Positions 52,602-62,254 of a stretch of 64,000 nucleotides of DNA are shown here, in pieces. A program made the position numbers and the translations under genes. Under the pieces are notes generated by a model. The model had not been told where the DNA came from, made no database searches, and worked only from the letters and a program-made list of their open reading frames with translations. Source of the stretch: Candidatus Limnocylindrales bacterium (GTDB taxonomy: Bacteria; Moduliflexota; Moduliflexia; Moduliflexales; JAUQPW01); assembly GCA_035559535.1 (NCBI GenBank), contig DATMBG010000040.1:62001-126000 (forward strand), read 5' to 3'. Position 1 is the first letter of the stretch. The number at the start of each line of letters is the position of its first letter.

Positions 52602-53927
52602 ATGGAGGAAATTGCTAAAAAAATAGATCGTTGGGTTGACACCCATGCCGACGAGATAATCGACCTGGCCAGTCGGCTGGTTCAAATCCCTTCAGAGAAT
52701 AAGCCACCCGTTGGCTTTGAGCTGGCCTGCCAGAACTACTTGAGAAAAGTATTGGAAGACGCAGGGGCCCATGTGGATTATTTCTTTCCGGAAGAGGTCC
52801 CCGGCTTTAAAGAGAGTCCTCTTTACCTGCAAGGGCGTACTTACAAGGACCGCCCCAATGTTGTGGGAACATTTCCGGGAACCGGAGGGGGAAAGTCCCT
52901 CCTGTTAATAGGACATATCGATACGGTACCTATGGAACCCATGCCCTGGATCGAATCCTCTCCTTTTAGTGGTGAAGTAAAAAATGGTAAACTCTACGGT
53001 CGTGGGTCCTATGATATGAAAGGGGGCATGGTGAGTATGTTCTATGGCATTAAGTGCCTTCGAGATTTAGGGATTTCATTGAGGGGAGATGTCCTGGTGG
53101 AAAGCGATGTAGATGAAGAGTATGGCGGCTCTAACGGGACCCTGGCTTCCCGAATCCGGGGATATACCGCCGATGCAGCTATCGTTCCAGAACCAACCAA
53201 TATGGTGGTCTATCCGGTCCACAAAGGTGGCAAATGGTGGAAAATTAATCTGAAGGGAACCCCGGGTAGATCCTTTAGTCAGGAAGAAATCGTAAATCCT
53301 ATCCATCAAATGGCCGAAATCATCCAAATCCTTCGGGATTTCGAGAAGGAGAGAAATACCCGACCAGGTCCTGATATTCACCCGCTTTATCAGGATAATC
53401 CGAACCTGCTGGTGCATATTTGGCAGGTAGGATGTGAAGGGGCTACTTATAGCCCGGCCCCGGGGATAGATGAAAAGGAACATTTAAACGTCCTGACCGG
53501 AGCTCCCAGTGGTTGTTACCTCCATGTCTTTGTAGAAACCCATGAAGGAACTTCTGAAGAGGATCTGGAGAAAGAGTTTACAGGTTATATCCTGAACAGG
53601 ATTGAGAAAAATCCCCTCTTTAAACATTCTAAACCTGAGTTTGAAAAGAAAATTCGATACCTGGAAGGAAGCCATATCCCCATGGATCACCCTTTGCTAA
53701 AATCCATGGAAAAAGCTTATCACTCTTTATCCTCGCGTCCTTTTACCGTCCAGGGGGCTCCCTACCAATGTGATGTATACCTGCTCAATCGTTATTATCG
53801 CGTGCCCACTGCCATTCTGGGACCTGGAGGGGCCAATGCCCATGCCCCGGATGAATACGTGCTTATCCAGGACTTGATTGATCTCACGAAGATTTTTGCC
53901 AGAATTATAGTGGATTGGTGTTCTTGA
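52602..53927 (+). CDS. M20 family metallopeptidase/deacylase (ArgE/DapE-like)
   Basis: 441 residues from the ATG at 52602. Metal-binding residues are in place: LLIGHIDTVP (His, Asp), GRGSYDMKGG (Asp bridging both metals), ESDVDEEYGG (Glu-Glu pair) and VPEPTN. A dimerisation insert follows (about 185-310), and the second half returns to the catalytic fold (GPGGANAHAPDEYV with His). Such enzymes cleave N-acyl amino acids, dipeptides or N-acyl sugars. Position between an SDR and an Idh-type dehydrogenase next to a sugar importer suggests deacylation of an imported compound. Confidence 0.92.
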   Translation: MEEIAKKIDRWVDTHADEIIDLASRLVQIPSENKPPVGFELACQNYLRKVLEDAGAHVDYFFPEEVPGFKESPLYLQGRTYKDRPNVVGTFPGTGGGKSLLLIGHIDTVPMEPMPWIESSPFSGEVKNGKLYGRGSYDMKGGMVSMFYGIKCLRDLGISLRGDVLVESDVDEEYGGSNGTLASRIRGYTADAAIVPEPTNMVVYPVHKGGKWWKINLKGTPGRSFSQEEIVNPIHQMAEIIQILRDFEKERNTRPGPDIHPLYQDNPNLLVHIWQVGCEGATYSPAPGIDEKEHLNVLTGAPSGCYLHVFVETHEGTSEEDLEKEFTGYILNRIEKNPLFKHSKPEFEKKIRYLEGSHIPMDHPLLKSMEKAYHSLSSRPFTVQGAPYQCDVYLLNRYYRVPTAILGPGGANAHAPDEYVLIQDLIDLTKIFARIIVDWCS

Positions 53928-53946
53928 AGCCGTTCACCGTTTTTGG

Positions 53947-53982
53947 TTAGCAATGAATAATTGGCTAATTGTTCATTGTTAA
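53947..53982. repeat. Inverted repeat before the Idh gene
   Basis: TTAGCAATGAATAATT (53947-53962) and AATTGTTCATTGTTAA (53967-53982) match at 14 of 16 positions over a 4-nt loop. The same words occur at 16263-16332. Confidence 0.55.
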
Positions 53983-54000
53983 GGGAGGAAGGAGGGAGTT

Positions 54001-55050
54001 ATGGCCAGGAAGTACAGAGTCGCCGTGCACGGAGCCGGTTGGGTCTCCGGAGAACATATCAAAGCTTTTCAGAGTAATCCCCACGCTGAAGTCGTTGCTG
54101 TAAGCAGTCGAAAAGAATCCAGTGCCAGAGCTAAGGCTCTGGAAGCCGGATTAAAAGACGCAGAGATCTACACCAATTATGAAAAACTGGTAGCCAACAA
54201 AGATATCGACATTGTTTCTATCTGTACCCCCAACGATCTACATGCCCAGGAGACCATCCTGGCGGCTGAAGCCGGTAAACACATCGTGATCGAAAAACCG
54301 GTTGCTCTGAATCTGGAAGATCTGAAAAAGATGCGGGATGCTGTAAGAAAAGCGAAGGTCAAAACCGTGGTCAGTTTTGTCCTTCGCTGGAATCCTTTAT
54401 TTGAAACCATTAAAGCTTTGCTGGCCGATAATGCAGTGGGAGATGTTTTCTATGTGGAGACGGATTATCAACACAATGTGGGTCCCTGGTATGCGGGTTA
54501 TGAATGGGTTACCAAATTTGCCCGTGCGGGTGGGACGTTTCTTGCCGCCGGATGCCATGCCATGGATGCCTTACGATGGTTTGCCGCAAAAGGTCAGTAC
54601 GAAACCATGGATATTGCGGAAGTTACCGCCTATGAAGGAGGGTATCGTCAGAAAGTCGATTTAGACTATCCTGGCTTTAGTTTGGCCATTGTCAAATTCA
54701 AAAACGGGGCTTTGGGAAAGGTGACTTCTAATTTTGATTGCATCATGCCTTACAATTTCCCCATCGAAATCCATGGTGACAAAGGAACCATCAAAGATAA
54801 CCGGGTCTATTCCCACAAATTTCCAGGACAAAAAGGATGGGTCACCATCCCCACGATCCTTCCCGATAGCGGTGATGTAACCCACCATCCCTTTAAAGGC
54901 CAGATTAATCACTTTATTGAATGCATTATGCAGGATAAAGAATCCCACTGTAACCTGGAAGATGTGGTCAATACCCATGAAGCCTGCATTGCTACCATGA
55001 TCTCGGCCAGGGAGAAACGAACGGTAAAATTGCCATTGATAGAGGATTAA
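54001..55050 (+). CDS. Gfo/Idh/MocA family oxidoreductase
   Basis: 349 residues, start preceded by GGAGG. The N-terminal Rossmann domain (VAVHGAGWVSGEHIKAF) is followed by SICTPNDLHA and the conserved EKPV (Lys in the active site). The C-terminal half is the family's sheet domain with GTFLAAGCHAMDALRW, whose histidine sits at the active-site position, and TVKLPL at the end. These enzymes oxidise or reduce sugars and inositols using NAD(P). It is third in the plus-strand set divergent from the sugar ABC importer. The substrate is unknown. Confidence 0.93.
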   Translation: MARKYRVAVHGAGWVSGEHIKAFQSNPHAEVVAVSSRKESSARAKALEAGLKDAEIYTNYEKLVANKDIDIVSICTPNDLHAQETILAAEAGKHIVIEKPVALNLEDLKKMRDAVRKAKVKTVVSFVLRWNPLFETIKALLADNAVGDVFYVETDYQHNVGPWYAGYEWVTKFARAGGTFLAAGCHAMDALRWFAAKGQYETMDIAEVTAYEGGYRQKVDLDYPGFSLAIVKFKNGALGKVTSNFDCIMPYNFPIEIHGDKGTIKDNRVYSHKFPGQKGWVTIPTILPDSGDVTHHPFKGQINHFIECIMQDKESHCNLEDVVNTHEACIATMISAREKRTVKLPLIED

Positions 55051-55178
55051 AGAGATTGCCCTCTGGGGAGGGGTGACCCTGCGGAGTCCTCACGTAGGCC
55101 GCCTCCTCCTTTTCTCCTTACTCCCGGCCCCCATACGCACCAGGATAAGAGTGAGATCCCTGAGAGGGTCCCCTTAAT

Positions 55179-55200
55179 GTCAAACGAGACGTTTAACCTA
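55179..55200 (-). repeat. 25-bp palindromic element, copy 6
   Basis: GTCAAACG (55179-55186), AGA, CGTTTAAC (55190-55197), CTA. It is nearly identical to copy 2 at 18173. Confidence 0.65.
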
Positions 55201-55204
55201 CTAA

Positions 55205-55241
55205 CCTTTCCCCGCTTTGCAGGGGAAGGAACTTTGAAGTG
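55205..55241. repeat. GC-rich hairpin repeat with AACTTTGAAG flank, copy 2
   Basis: CCTTTCCCCGCTTTGCAGGGG then AAGG and AACTTTGAAG, matching 12146-12180 (the run is split here for length). Confidence 0.6.
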
Positions 55242-55473
55242 AAGTCCCCTCTTCCCCCACCCCTTCCCTCCCCGTATGGGAGGAGGGGCTGGAGAGGGGT
55301 CGGGGGTGAGGGTCACTTAAACATTAAGCAAAATTAAAGTAACAAAGCAGTAATAACTAAGGGTCAAAAATTGACTTGAAAAATTCCAGATCGTTGGTTA
55401 TCCTTCCCTTATTGCCGTAGAGCTTATTCATCCCGGGGAATATATTTTTTGAAATCAGGAGAAATCCAGGGGT

Positions 55474-55734
55474 ATGGAACAATCCATTCTGGGAAAAGTA
55501 CAGGTACTGCCTTTCGACAAGCAGCGGGAAGTTTTAGACTCTGTTAAATTCCTTCGGCAAAGGGCCACCGGGAAACGACCAGGACGAAGTATAAGGGAGA
55601 TGCAGGGGAATTCTGTCCTCCGTATTCCCGCATTCCCCTGTCTCCGCGTCTCCATATCCCCCTGTCCTCGCGTCCCGGGAGTGGCGGGAAAGAAGTGGGG
55701 CAAATTTTTGTTCGATGGGGTAGTTCGGTGGTGA
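55474..55734 (+). pseudogene. Truncated DUF2281-like antitoxin gene
   Basis: The first 40 codons, MEQSILGKVQVLPFDKQREV and on to FLRQRATGKRPGRS, match DUF2281-type antitoxin proteins, which begin MEQ-IL-KV--LP--KQ-EVLDFV-FL. After that the frame passes into GC-rich degenerate words (CGCATTCCCCTGTCTCCGCG) that translate to low-complexity sequence and stop at 55734. The normal tail of the antitoxin is missing. No toxin gene follows. A CAGGGGAAT/ATTCCCCTG inverted repeat (55603-55611 and 55632-55640) marks the junction. It is probably inactive. Confidence 0.5.
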
Positions 55735-55823
55735 CTCCTTCTCACTGCTCAATTTTTCCCTTAGAGCACCGCGTGAAGTAAAAATTTCAGGCGGTTGTCT
55801 ACTGGAAAAGGAGGTTAACCCTT

Positions 55824-57095
55824 ATGGAAAGATTATCAATAAATCGGCGAATTTTTCTAAAGACCGGAATAGCCTTACTTGCAAGTGGGGCCACCACGGT
55901 TATGTGGAGTAAAAGTGGTAATGCAGGATCTTTGAAAGAGAATGTAGATGGGTTACTGCGAAGTGCTGCCGACGCAGGTGATATTCCAGGTGTGGTGGCC
56001 ATGGCTACTAACCGGGACGGCACGATTTATGAAGGTGCCTTCGGCCAGCGCATACTGGGTCAAAACATCGCGATGACCACCGATACCGTGGTTTGGATTG
56101 CTTCCATGACCAAGGCCCTTACCACTGCTGCAGCCATGCAGTTAGTCGAACAGGGAAAGCTTGAGCTGGATAGTCCTGCGAGCCGCTGGGTACCGGATCT
56201 TGCTAACGTTGAAGTGTTGGAAGGTTGGGATGCCAGTGGCCAGCCACGCACCCGTGCCCCTAAACGGCCCATTACCCTACGCCACCTGCTCACGCACACG
56301 GCGGGGTTTTCCTACGAGTTCTGGAATGCCGATATCCAGCGTTACCAGCAAGTTAAAAATATTCCCGGAATCGGAACCTGCCAGAACGCCGCCTTACGCA
56401 CACCCCTCGTGGCCGATCCGGGTGAACGCTGGGAATACGGTATCGGAATCGACTGGGCGGGAAAGATGATTGAGGCGGTAAGTGGGAAACGATTGGGGGT
56501 TTATCTGCAAGAAAACCTCTTCAATCCCCTCGGCATGAAGAATACGGCGTTTAAAATCACACCGGAGATGCGGGAACGCCTGGCCAGGGTTCATCAACGT
56601 GGTAGTGACGGTAAACTTACCCCTACCGACTTTGCGATGCCGGAGGAGCCTGAATTCGAGATGGGTGGAGGCGGGCTTTACTCCACGGCCGGAGACTACC
56701 TCCTGTTCATACGTATGATCCTTAATCGGGGTAAAGGAAACGGTAATCAGGTGCTCAAGCCGGAGACCGTAGATCTGATGTCACGAAACGCCATAGGAGA
56801 TCTCAAGGTCCGGATGCTTAAAACCGTGATGCCGGATCTGTCCAACGATGCGGAGTTCTTCCCCGGTATGCCGAAGAGTTGGGGTCTTGGCTTCATGATC
56901 AATGAACAGACTGCACCCACAGGTCGCTCGGCAGGCAGTCTGGCTTGGGCGGGCCTGGCAAATACCTATTTCTGGATTGATCCTTATAAAGGTCTAGGTG
57001 GGGTGTATTTAACCCAGATTTTCCCCTTTGCAGACACGAAATCACTACCGTTGTTCTATGCCTTCGAAAAGGCAGTGTATCAATCCCAGGCCTAA
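55824..57095 (+). CDS. Tat-exported serine hydrolase, class C beta-lactamase/family VIII esterase fold
   Basis: 423 residues, start preceded by AAAGGAGG. Residues 8-34 form a twin-arginine type signal (NRRIFLKTGIALLASGATTV). The nucleophile motif S-x-x-K is Ser94-Met-Thr-Lys97. A tyrosine motif lies in WEYGIGIDWAGK. The third motif, normally KTG or HTG, is replaced by W-A-G in SLAWAGLANTYFW, as in family VIII carboxylesterases. An esterase or peptidase acting outside the cytoplasm is more likely than antibiotic resistance. Codon use looks somewhat more GC-rich than in neighbouring genes, which may mean transfer. Confidence 0.9.
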   Translation: MERLSINRRIFLKTGIALLASGATTVMWSKSGNAGSLKENVDGLLRSAADAGDIPGVVAMATNRDGTIYEGAFGQRILGQNIAMTTDTVVWIASMTKALTTAAAMQLVEQGKLELDSPASRWVPDLANVEVLEGWDASGQPRTRAPKRPITLRHLLTHTAGFSYEFWNADIQRYQQVKNIPGIGTCQNAALRTPLVADPGERWEYGIGIDWAGKMIEAVSGKRLGVYLQENLFNPLGMKNTAFKITPEMRERLARVHQRGSDGKLTPTDFAMPEEPEFEMGGGGLYSTAGDYLLFIRMILNRGKGNGNQVLKPETVDLMSRNAIGDLKVRMLKTVMPDLSNDAEFFPGMPKSWGLGFMINEQTAPTGRSAGSLAWAGLANTYFWIDPYKGLGGVYLTQIFPFADTKSLPLFYAFEKAVYQSQA

Positions 57096-57342
57096 TCGGT
57101 GAGAGCAAACGTGTAATTGAATCTAAAGCTGGAGGTGAAAGAAAAGGGTTCCCTATCTCAGGGTCGGGATCTAGAGGGGGATACACGGATATAAATATCC
57201 TACCCTCCCATGACCGCCTTTGGACAGACCGCCTTACCCCCTCTCCTGAAGTTTCAAGAGAGGAGATAAGGGGGATTGAGGGGGGAACCGGATCGTCCAG
57301 GACGTACTTCAATGTAAAACCGATATCCGGGCCCTGAAACCT
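57096..57342. other. Repeat-bearing spacer
   Basis: It contains a GC-rich hairpin, CTCTCCTGAAGTTTCAAGAGAG (split as CTCTCCTGAA/TTCAAGAGAG, about 57241-57262), related to 29606-29627. No gene. Confidence 0.5.
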
Positions 57343-57672
57343 TTATTTAGTCGCCTTTTTATATCCTAAAAGGACCGTAATTTTGGAACCTTCTCGAAGG
57401 TTTTTGGAAGCATCCGGGAAATGGAGGGTCAGGGTACCGGCATCGGTATGCACGTCTACCAAATCCTTTTTATCTGCAGAGGTGTAAATTTTTATAATCG
57501 TACCCGTCATCTCATGTTCGCCATCGTATTTTCCAGCCGTACCGGTTGTGGTTTCAGGTTTCTGGCCTGTCTGGGTTGAATAAGGCTGCTCCGATCGAGC
57601 AATCTGATTCATTCCCATCCAAACGGTTGTTACTATTAAAGCCAGAAAGAGGATAAACACTTTCCTCATCAT
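57343..57672 (-). CDS. Small secreted protein of unknown function
   Basis: 109 residues with AAGGAGG before the start; a second ATG follows directly and may be used instead. Residues 1-27 are a signal peptide. The mature part has a Thr/Gly-rich stretch and then a compact beta-rich domain of about 55 residues (EMTGTIIKIYTSADKKDLVDV, split here; DAGTLTLHFPDASKNL; EGSKITVLLGYKK) reminiscent of OB-fold periplasmic proteins. I do not recognise a named family. It is monocistronic. Confidence 0.75.
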   Translation of the reverse strand: MMRKVFILFLALIVTTVWMGMNQIARSEQPYSTQTGQKPETTTGTAGKYDGEHEMTGTIIKIYTSADKKDLVDVHTDAGTLTLHFPDASKNLREGSKITVLLGYKKATK

Positions 57673-57931
57673 ATCCTAAACCTCCTTTTTAAAGGTCACT
57701 CCCTTTGAAGCATTGGCTTCAGGGGTTACCTTTTTTCTTTTTAAGGTTCTATTACAACCGAGAAGATTTAAGACGAGGAAACTACTTGAGGTACTACTTC
57801 CAGGGGAAACTACCTTGTGGTAAACCAGGTGCGGGATTGGGAACTGCTCAAAATAACCCTTGTCCTGAAATAACATTAAAGAAAAAGATTCTTTTTAGCA
57901 AGAAAAATTTTTTATCCCCTTCCTTTGAATC

Positions 57932-60871
57932 CTACTCCGGTTTTTCTATCTGGATACCGATAGGATAAACCTTTCTGGCCAGTAAGAATCCGGGATTCTT
58001 CCTGTGATAGACAAATGAAATGTTATCTATCCAGATATCGATTTTACCATAATAGCGGATCCGAAATTTAAAAGTATCCGCTTCGGCCAGGTGAAAATTT
58101 AAATTAAAATTCTGGTACATATCCGGTTCCTGAAAGGCCGTTCCTGTAACCTCCAACTGTCCTTGATCCTCCTGGTGATTGGCAATCACTTCCCAGGTGA
58201 AAATTTTATCGGCGAGTTGATTACTCTCTGCCTTTACCCGGAGACTCAACGTGTAATCTCCTGGAAGGAACTTTCGGTTGAGGAGAAAAGTCCAGGTTCC
58301 GGAAGACCCCGGCTCGGCTCCTATAAATACCGCCTTTCCTCCAGAGGCTTCTGGATCCTCCTGAATCTTACCGAGATTACCCTTTACCGACTCTGCTTCC
58401 ACAGAGAAGGTCTCCCGGTTATCCTCTTCATCTCCGGGTTGAGCAGCCTGTAGAATAAGTGTATAAACTCCTGGATGATTCGGCGCAGGAAGGGGAATCG
58501 AGATCGATTTTTCTTCTCCACCATCCAGTCGGACCGTCACCTGCTGGCCGTTTATAGAGGAAGTTTCGTCAGGCAAAGATGAAGTTTCTCTGGGAACTGC
58601 TTCAGCCTGGATATTTAACGTATGGGATTGAAAACTATCTTGATTTTTCAAAACTACCAGGGCAGTTCGATTTTCCTTTACTTGAATGGGAAGGGGGGTT
58701 TTCATGTTCAGGGTTATGAGTTCCAGCTCATAGGAACGAACTTTAAAAATATCCACTTTGGAATTACTGTAAACCTTCTCAAAGAGTCTAGGAAAGTGAT
58801 AAAACTTTTGAACCCCAAAGGGATAGGAGGATTTTTCCCATTCTCCTACATAAACATAATCGATCTGGTACCTTTTTAAGATTTCTTGAGCTTCAACCAG
58901 GTTGTTGGTTTCAAACAAACGGGAGATATCTTTCTGCCGGTGATCGACTTTAGTCTGGGGGATTTGAAAGATACGGGAGTAGAACCAGTCGGATATGGCC
59001 GTTCTTCGCTGGCCTAACATAGGGACAAGGGTCAGGTAAGTAATCTTATACTCGGGAGGTAGAGATTGGACAACGGCCAACTCCGGAACTTGAGTCCTGA
59101 TCCAGGTCACCGCCTGCATATCCTCTTCTGAGACATAATAGGTAAACTTCGTATTGTAGATATCAGCCAGATGACTCCGATCCATTAAAACGGTTAGAAG
59201 GGCCGGGAGGCTGATAAGGCCAACCCAGAAGTAAAAAGCCGGTCGAGACCATTTCTCATAGAGAAATTCTAAAGAAATAGCCGAGAAAATCAGGAGAGTC
59301 GCTACAAGTACCAGACCCAATTTTAAGCTTACATCGGATAAAAACCCTTTAAGGGCTACCGTAGAGATGACCGTAATGGTTAAAATAAGGAGAAGCAGAA
59401 GAAACAAGAAAGGAAACCCATAGGAAGGCCACAGCGCTGCTGTGCCTGTACCAGAGGAATGGAAAGGTATTGGTACCCCTATTTTTCCATTTTCCCAGTC
59501 CTCCCTCTTTCTGTTCCTTTTCCATACCAGGATAATACCCGGGATTCCAAAGATAAAAGGTGGGCCATAATTCATCAGGAAAACCAGGGGGCCATACTTT
59601 TTCAAGGCTCTTCCTACATGAATTATTAACCCGGTGTTGGGGTCTCGTATAAACATTCCAAGGCTATAGTAAAGGATTATCAGGAGACCCGCTATGCCCA
59701 TGCTCAGGAGGAAGGAAGGCCATTGTTTTTTAAATTTTTTACCTGACAGTAATTGTATTCCAAGGCAGAGTCCGTACCATAGCGTAATAAATAATCCGAT
59801 AAATAAACTGTACCCCGCAGAGACTCCAACCATAAATCCGGTCATCAAAGCCAGGGAAGGACTTTGTAATACCCGACCCAGCGTAAAGATGGTTATCACT
59901 CCGAGAAGAATAGATAAGGATTGGAGGTGTTGAGGGCTATACAGGATGGAGCGAAAAAATCCATCCATTTGAGGCTCTCCCCAAAACCACCGGGTGAGCC
60001 CATCGAGATTGTAAGCCCGGGCCTGCTCTAAAAAGCTTGTAAAGGATCCTCCCAATACCCACCATAGGTAGATCGCTTCGTAACTATAGGCCCCGATCCC
60101 GATTAAGATGGTCAGAAACGGCACGATCTCACGTTTGGTAAAAAGTCGAAGGGTTGAAAGGAGCATGAAGAGGAAGAGGACATCTGACAACAGGGTAGAC
60201 AGTACGGTGAGGGCCTTGATAGAGATCTCCATTCCTGTGAGACGATAAAATGTAGCAGAAGGGATAAAATAAAGCCAATAGTAGTGAAGGGTTTCCCCGG
60301 CAACCCAGGGATTTTGCGGGGGGATTTCTCCTTTAACGAGTTCGGCCGTAATAACCATCTGCTTCACCACATCTCCCAGGAAATACTTTCGATAAGCGTA
60401 TCCGGCAGACGTTTTCTTCCCCAGATTGGCAAAGGGCTCAAAGGCCAGGGCCAGGGTTATCACAACGAGTACCCCATAGGAAATATAAGTCCGACGGTTC
60501 CACCCTTTAAGGGGGAGTTTAGCATGGGTTTGAAGCTCACGACCGGGGGACCACCGTCCCTCATCCCCACCGGTCGGGTTCGACAGGCTCACCCCCGATC
60601 TGTCTCTAAGGAGGTATTTAAAACTGATAACCAGCCAGGCCAGAGCTAAACCGATAAAGATCCAGATCGATAAAGAGGAAAAACCAAACAGGTAGATGAG
60701 AACAACGGCGATACCGGAACTCAGAAAATGGCCCAGAAGGAAACCGTAGGCAATGGCTTCAGGATGTTTTCTTATATTTTTTCCGCAGAGCCATAACCCC
60801 AAGGGAAATCCCGGAAGACAGAACAACAGGAAAAAGCCGAAATAGGATATCAATTTGAGGGTTGTTTCCAT
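57932..60871 (-). CDS. Polytopic membrane protein (GT-C glycosyltransferase-like) with C-terminal carbohydrate-binding-like domain
   Basis: 979 residues. Residues 1 to about 560 hold about thirteen membrane helices. Between them an extracytoplasmic loop reads FLGDVVKQMVITAELVKGEI then PQNPWVAGETLHYYWLYF, a pattern seen in polyprenyl-sugar-dependent GT-C enzymes and relatives. Residues about 560-720 are soluble; residues about 730-979 form beta-sandwich modules, with FSVEAESVKGNLG ... ASGGKAVFIG and IDIWIDNISFVY resembling CBM35-type modules. The partial gene at the right edge (62765) has the same C-terminal modules. Between the two lies a UDP-galactopyranose-mutase-like gene 18 bp upstream, so surface glycan assembly is likely. 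Confidence 0.78.
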   Translation of the reverse strand: METTLKLISYFGFFLLFCLPGFPLGLWLCGKNIRKHPEAIAYGFLLGHFLSSGIAVVLIYLFGFSSLSIWIFIGLALAWLVISFKYLLRDRSGVSLSNPTGGDEGRWSPGRELQTHAKLPLKGWNRRTYISYGVLVVITLALAFEPFANLGKKTSAGYAYRKYFLGDVVKQMVITAELVKGEIPPQNPWVAGETLHYYWLYFIPSATFYRLTGMEISIKALTVLSTLLSDVLFLFMLLSTLRLFTKREIVPFLTILIGIGAYSYEAIYLWWVLGGSFTSFLEQARAYNLDGLTRWFWGEPQMDGFFRSILYSPQHLQSLSILLGVITIFTLGRVLQSPSLALMTGFMVGVSAGYSLFIGLFITLWYGLCLGIQLLSGKKFKKQWPSFLLSMGIAGLLIILYYSLGMFIRDPNTGLIIHVGRALKKYGPLVFLMNYGPPFIFGIPGIILVWKRNRKREDWENGKIGVPIPFHSSGTGTAALWPSYGFPFLFLLLLLILTITVISTVALKGFLSDVSLKLGLVLVATLLIFSAISLEFLYEKWSRPAFYFWVGLISLPALLTVLMDRSHLADIYNTKFTYYVSEEDMQAVTWIRTQVPELAVVQSLPPEYKITYLTLVPMLGQRRTAISDWFYSRIFQIPQTKVDHRQKDISRLFETNNLVEAQEILKRYQIDYVYVGEWEKSSYPFGVQKFYHFPRLFEKVYSNSKVDIFKVRSYELELITLNMKTPLPIQVKENRTALVVLKNQDSFQSHTLNIQAEAVPRETSSLPDETSSINGQQVTVRLDGGEEKSISIPLPAPNHPGVYTLILQAAQPGDEEDNRETFSVEAESVKGNLGKIQEDPEASGGKAVFIGAEPGSSGTWTFLLNRKFLPGDYTLSLRVKAESNQLADKIFTWEVIANHQEDQGQLEVTGTAFQEPDMYQNFNLNFHLAEADTFKFRIRYYGKIDIWIDNISFVYHRKNPGFLLARKVYPIGIQIEKPE

Positions 60872-60889
60872 AATCGTCTCAGCGGCTGA

Positions 60890-62254
60890 TCAGGCTTTAA
60901 AGTACTCATCTTTCTCGGCCATGGCATGTCCGTAAGAAAGATGCCTTGCCATATCCATAGACATTTTCATGGAATGATCCGAGTTGTTATACCAAAAAGC
61001 ACCGGTTCTTCCTAAGAGCTTTAGATTTTTGAAAGGCTTGGCAATTCTAGCTGCCTGGGAGAAGTTCTTCCGATAATCGAGGTCATAGATGGGGTAACTA
61101 TCCCGAATCCGCTCGATATGTACACCGAAGATACAGTCTACCCTGGGAATGAGTTTAACCCGAACCAGATCCTTCTGGATCTGGGGAACCAGACTTTCCG
61201 GAGTTTTCCATACTTCATCTCCTTCCAAGCAGGTTACCTCCACACAAAGTCCGGACATTCCTTCTGGAGCCATATAAGGGGCCATTTCCCTGGTAATCGA
61301 GACCCGGCTCATACGGAGATCCGCTCCACCATAATAAATCCACTGGGCTCGTTGGAGAGGGTCTCCCTTCATTTTAAGGTTATAACAGATGGTGGAAAGG
61401 TATCTGATCCTCGGGGCAGGCTGGGCCAGAAGTTGAGCTAAATTCAACAAATTTCCACTCCAGACCACATAATCAGGTCGTAGTCGGGTTCCATCTGTCA
61501 AAAGAACCTCAGAGATCCTATGGTCTTGTATATTCAGTTGGGAAACCGTCGTCTGGAGAAGGATCTTCCCTCCCATTTCACGAAGTCTGGCCTCTAACTT
61601 TTTACAGAAAGTACCAAACCCGCCGTAGCTCGGATAGATAAACTCCGTTTTAACCGGTGCAGGCAATAAAACCGTCTTTACCAGATCCAACAAGGACTCT
61701 GATTTAACCCGCTTGTCGATTATTGCTCGATTGATACCGGTCTTAGCCCAGTCTACATGGACTTGTTCACAAGGAATCTGCAAGAATTTTTCCGTGTAAG
61801 GTTTAAAAAACAAACGATAAAGGGTTTCTCCATAACGGGACCGGGTATATTCAGAAAAGGAATCGTTATTTTGGGCTTCACGTTTTCGAATCAGATCGAT
61901 AAAAGACCGGATCATAATCGAAGGCGGGAGTTTAAATAAAGCTTTGGAATTAAGGGGCCAGTCAAAATATTTACCAAACATATAAACACTACTGGCTCGG
62001 GTTACAATCAGGTGATCCCCCTGCAAGATCTCATGGAGAAAAGCAAGAACTTCTTTATCATCGGTATGAAAACGTTTAGGCCCGATATCAAAGATAAAAT
62101 CATCGTATTGAAAGGACCGTGCAAGTCCTCCCACGGTTTTGTCGCGCTCAATAACGGTAACCTCCCACCCTTCCTTTTTAAGAAGGTATCCTAAAGTCAA
62201 GCCGGCGACTCCTGCGCCCACAATGACAACACTTTTCGAAAAGGATTTATTCAT
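60890..62254 (-). CDS. FAD-dependent oxidoreductase, UDP-galactopyranose mutase/amine-oxidase-like
   Basis: 454 residues. The N-terminus has the FAD-binding motif GAGVAGLTLGYLL with the adenine-binding Glu of VTVIERDKTVGGLAR. Next comes DFIFDIGPKRFHTDDKEV, with the histidine typical of UDP-galactopyranose mutase-like proteins, and the C-terminus RTGAFWYNNSDHSMKMSM closes the FAD site. True Glf proteins are about 370-390 residues, so this longer form belongs to the wider NAD(P)-binding/amine-oxidase group common in polysaccharide clusters. It ends 18 bp before the GT-C-like gene and is co-directional with both membrane proteins. Confidence 0.85.
   Translation of the reverse strand: MNKSFSKSVVIVGAGVAGLTLGYLLKKEGWEVTVIERDKTVGGLARSFQYDDFIFDIGPKRFHTDDKEVLAFLHEILQGDHLIVTRASSVYMFGKYFDWPLNSKALFKLPPSIMIRSFIDLIRKREAQNNDSFSEYTRSRYGETLYRLFFKPYTEKFLQIPCEQVHVDWAKTGINRAIIDKRVKSESLLDLVKTVLLPAPVKTEFIYPSYGGFGTFCKKLEARLREMGGKILLQTTVSQLNIQDHRISEVLLTDGTRLRPDYVVWSGNLLNLAQLLAQPAPRIRYLSTICYNLKMKGDPLQRAQWIYYGGADLRMSRVSITREMAPYMAPEGMSGLCVEVTCLEGDEVWKTPESLVPQIQKDLVRVKLIPRVDCIFGVHIERIRDSYPIYDLDYRKNFSQAARIAKPFKNLKLLGRTGAFWYNNSDHSMKMSMDMARHLSYGHAMAEKDEYFKA

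Larger units (their letters stand above)
55051..55473. other. Repeat-rich intergenic region
   Basis: No gene. It contains CATACGCACCAGGATAAGAG (about 55130-55151), a 25-bp palindrome copy (55179-55200), the GC-rich hairpin with AACTTTGAAG flank (55205-55241), a further GC-rich hairpin near 55262-55310 and a MITE-end-like sequence (about 55327-55350). The same order of units recurs at 62398-62736. Confidence 0.6.
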
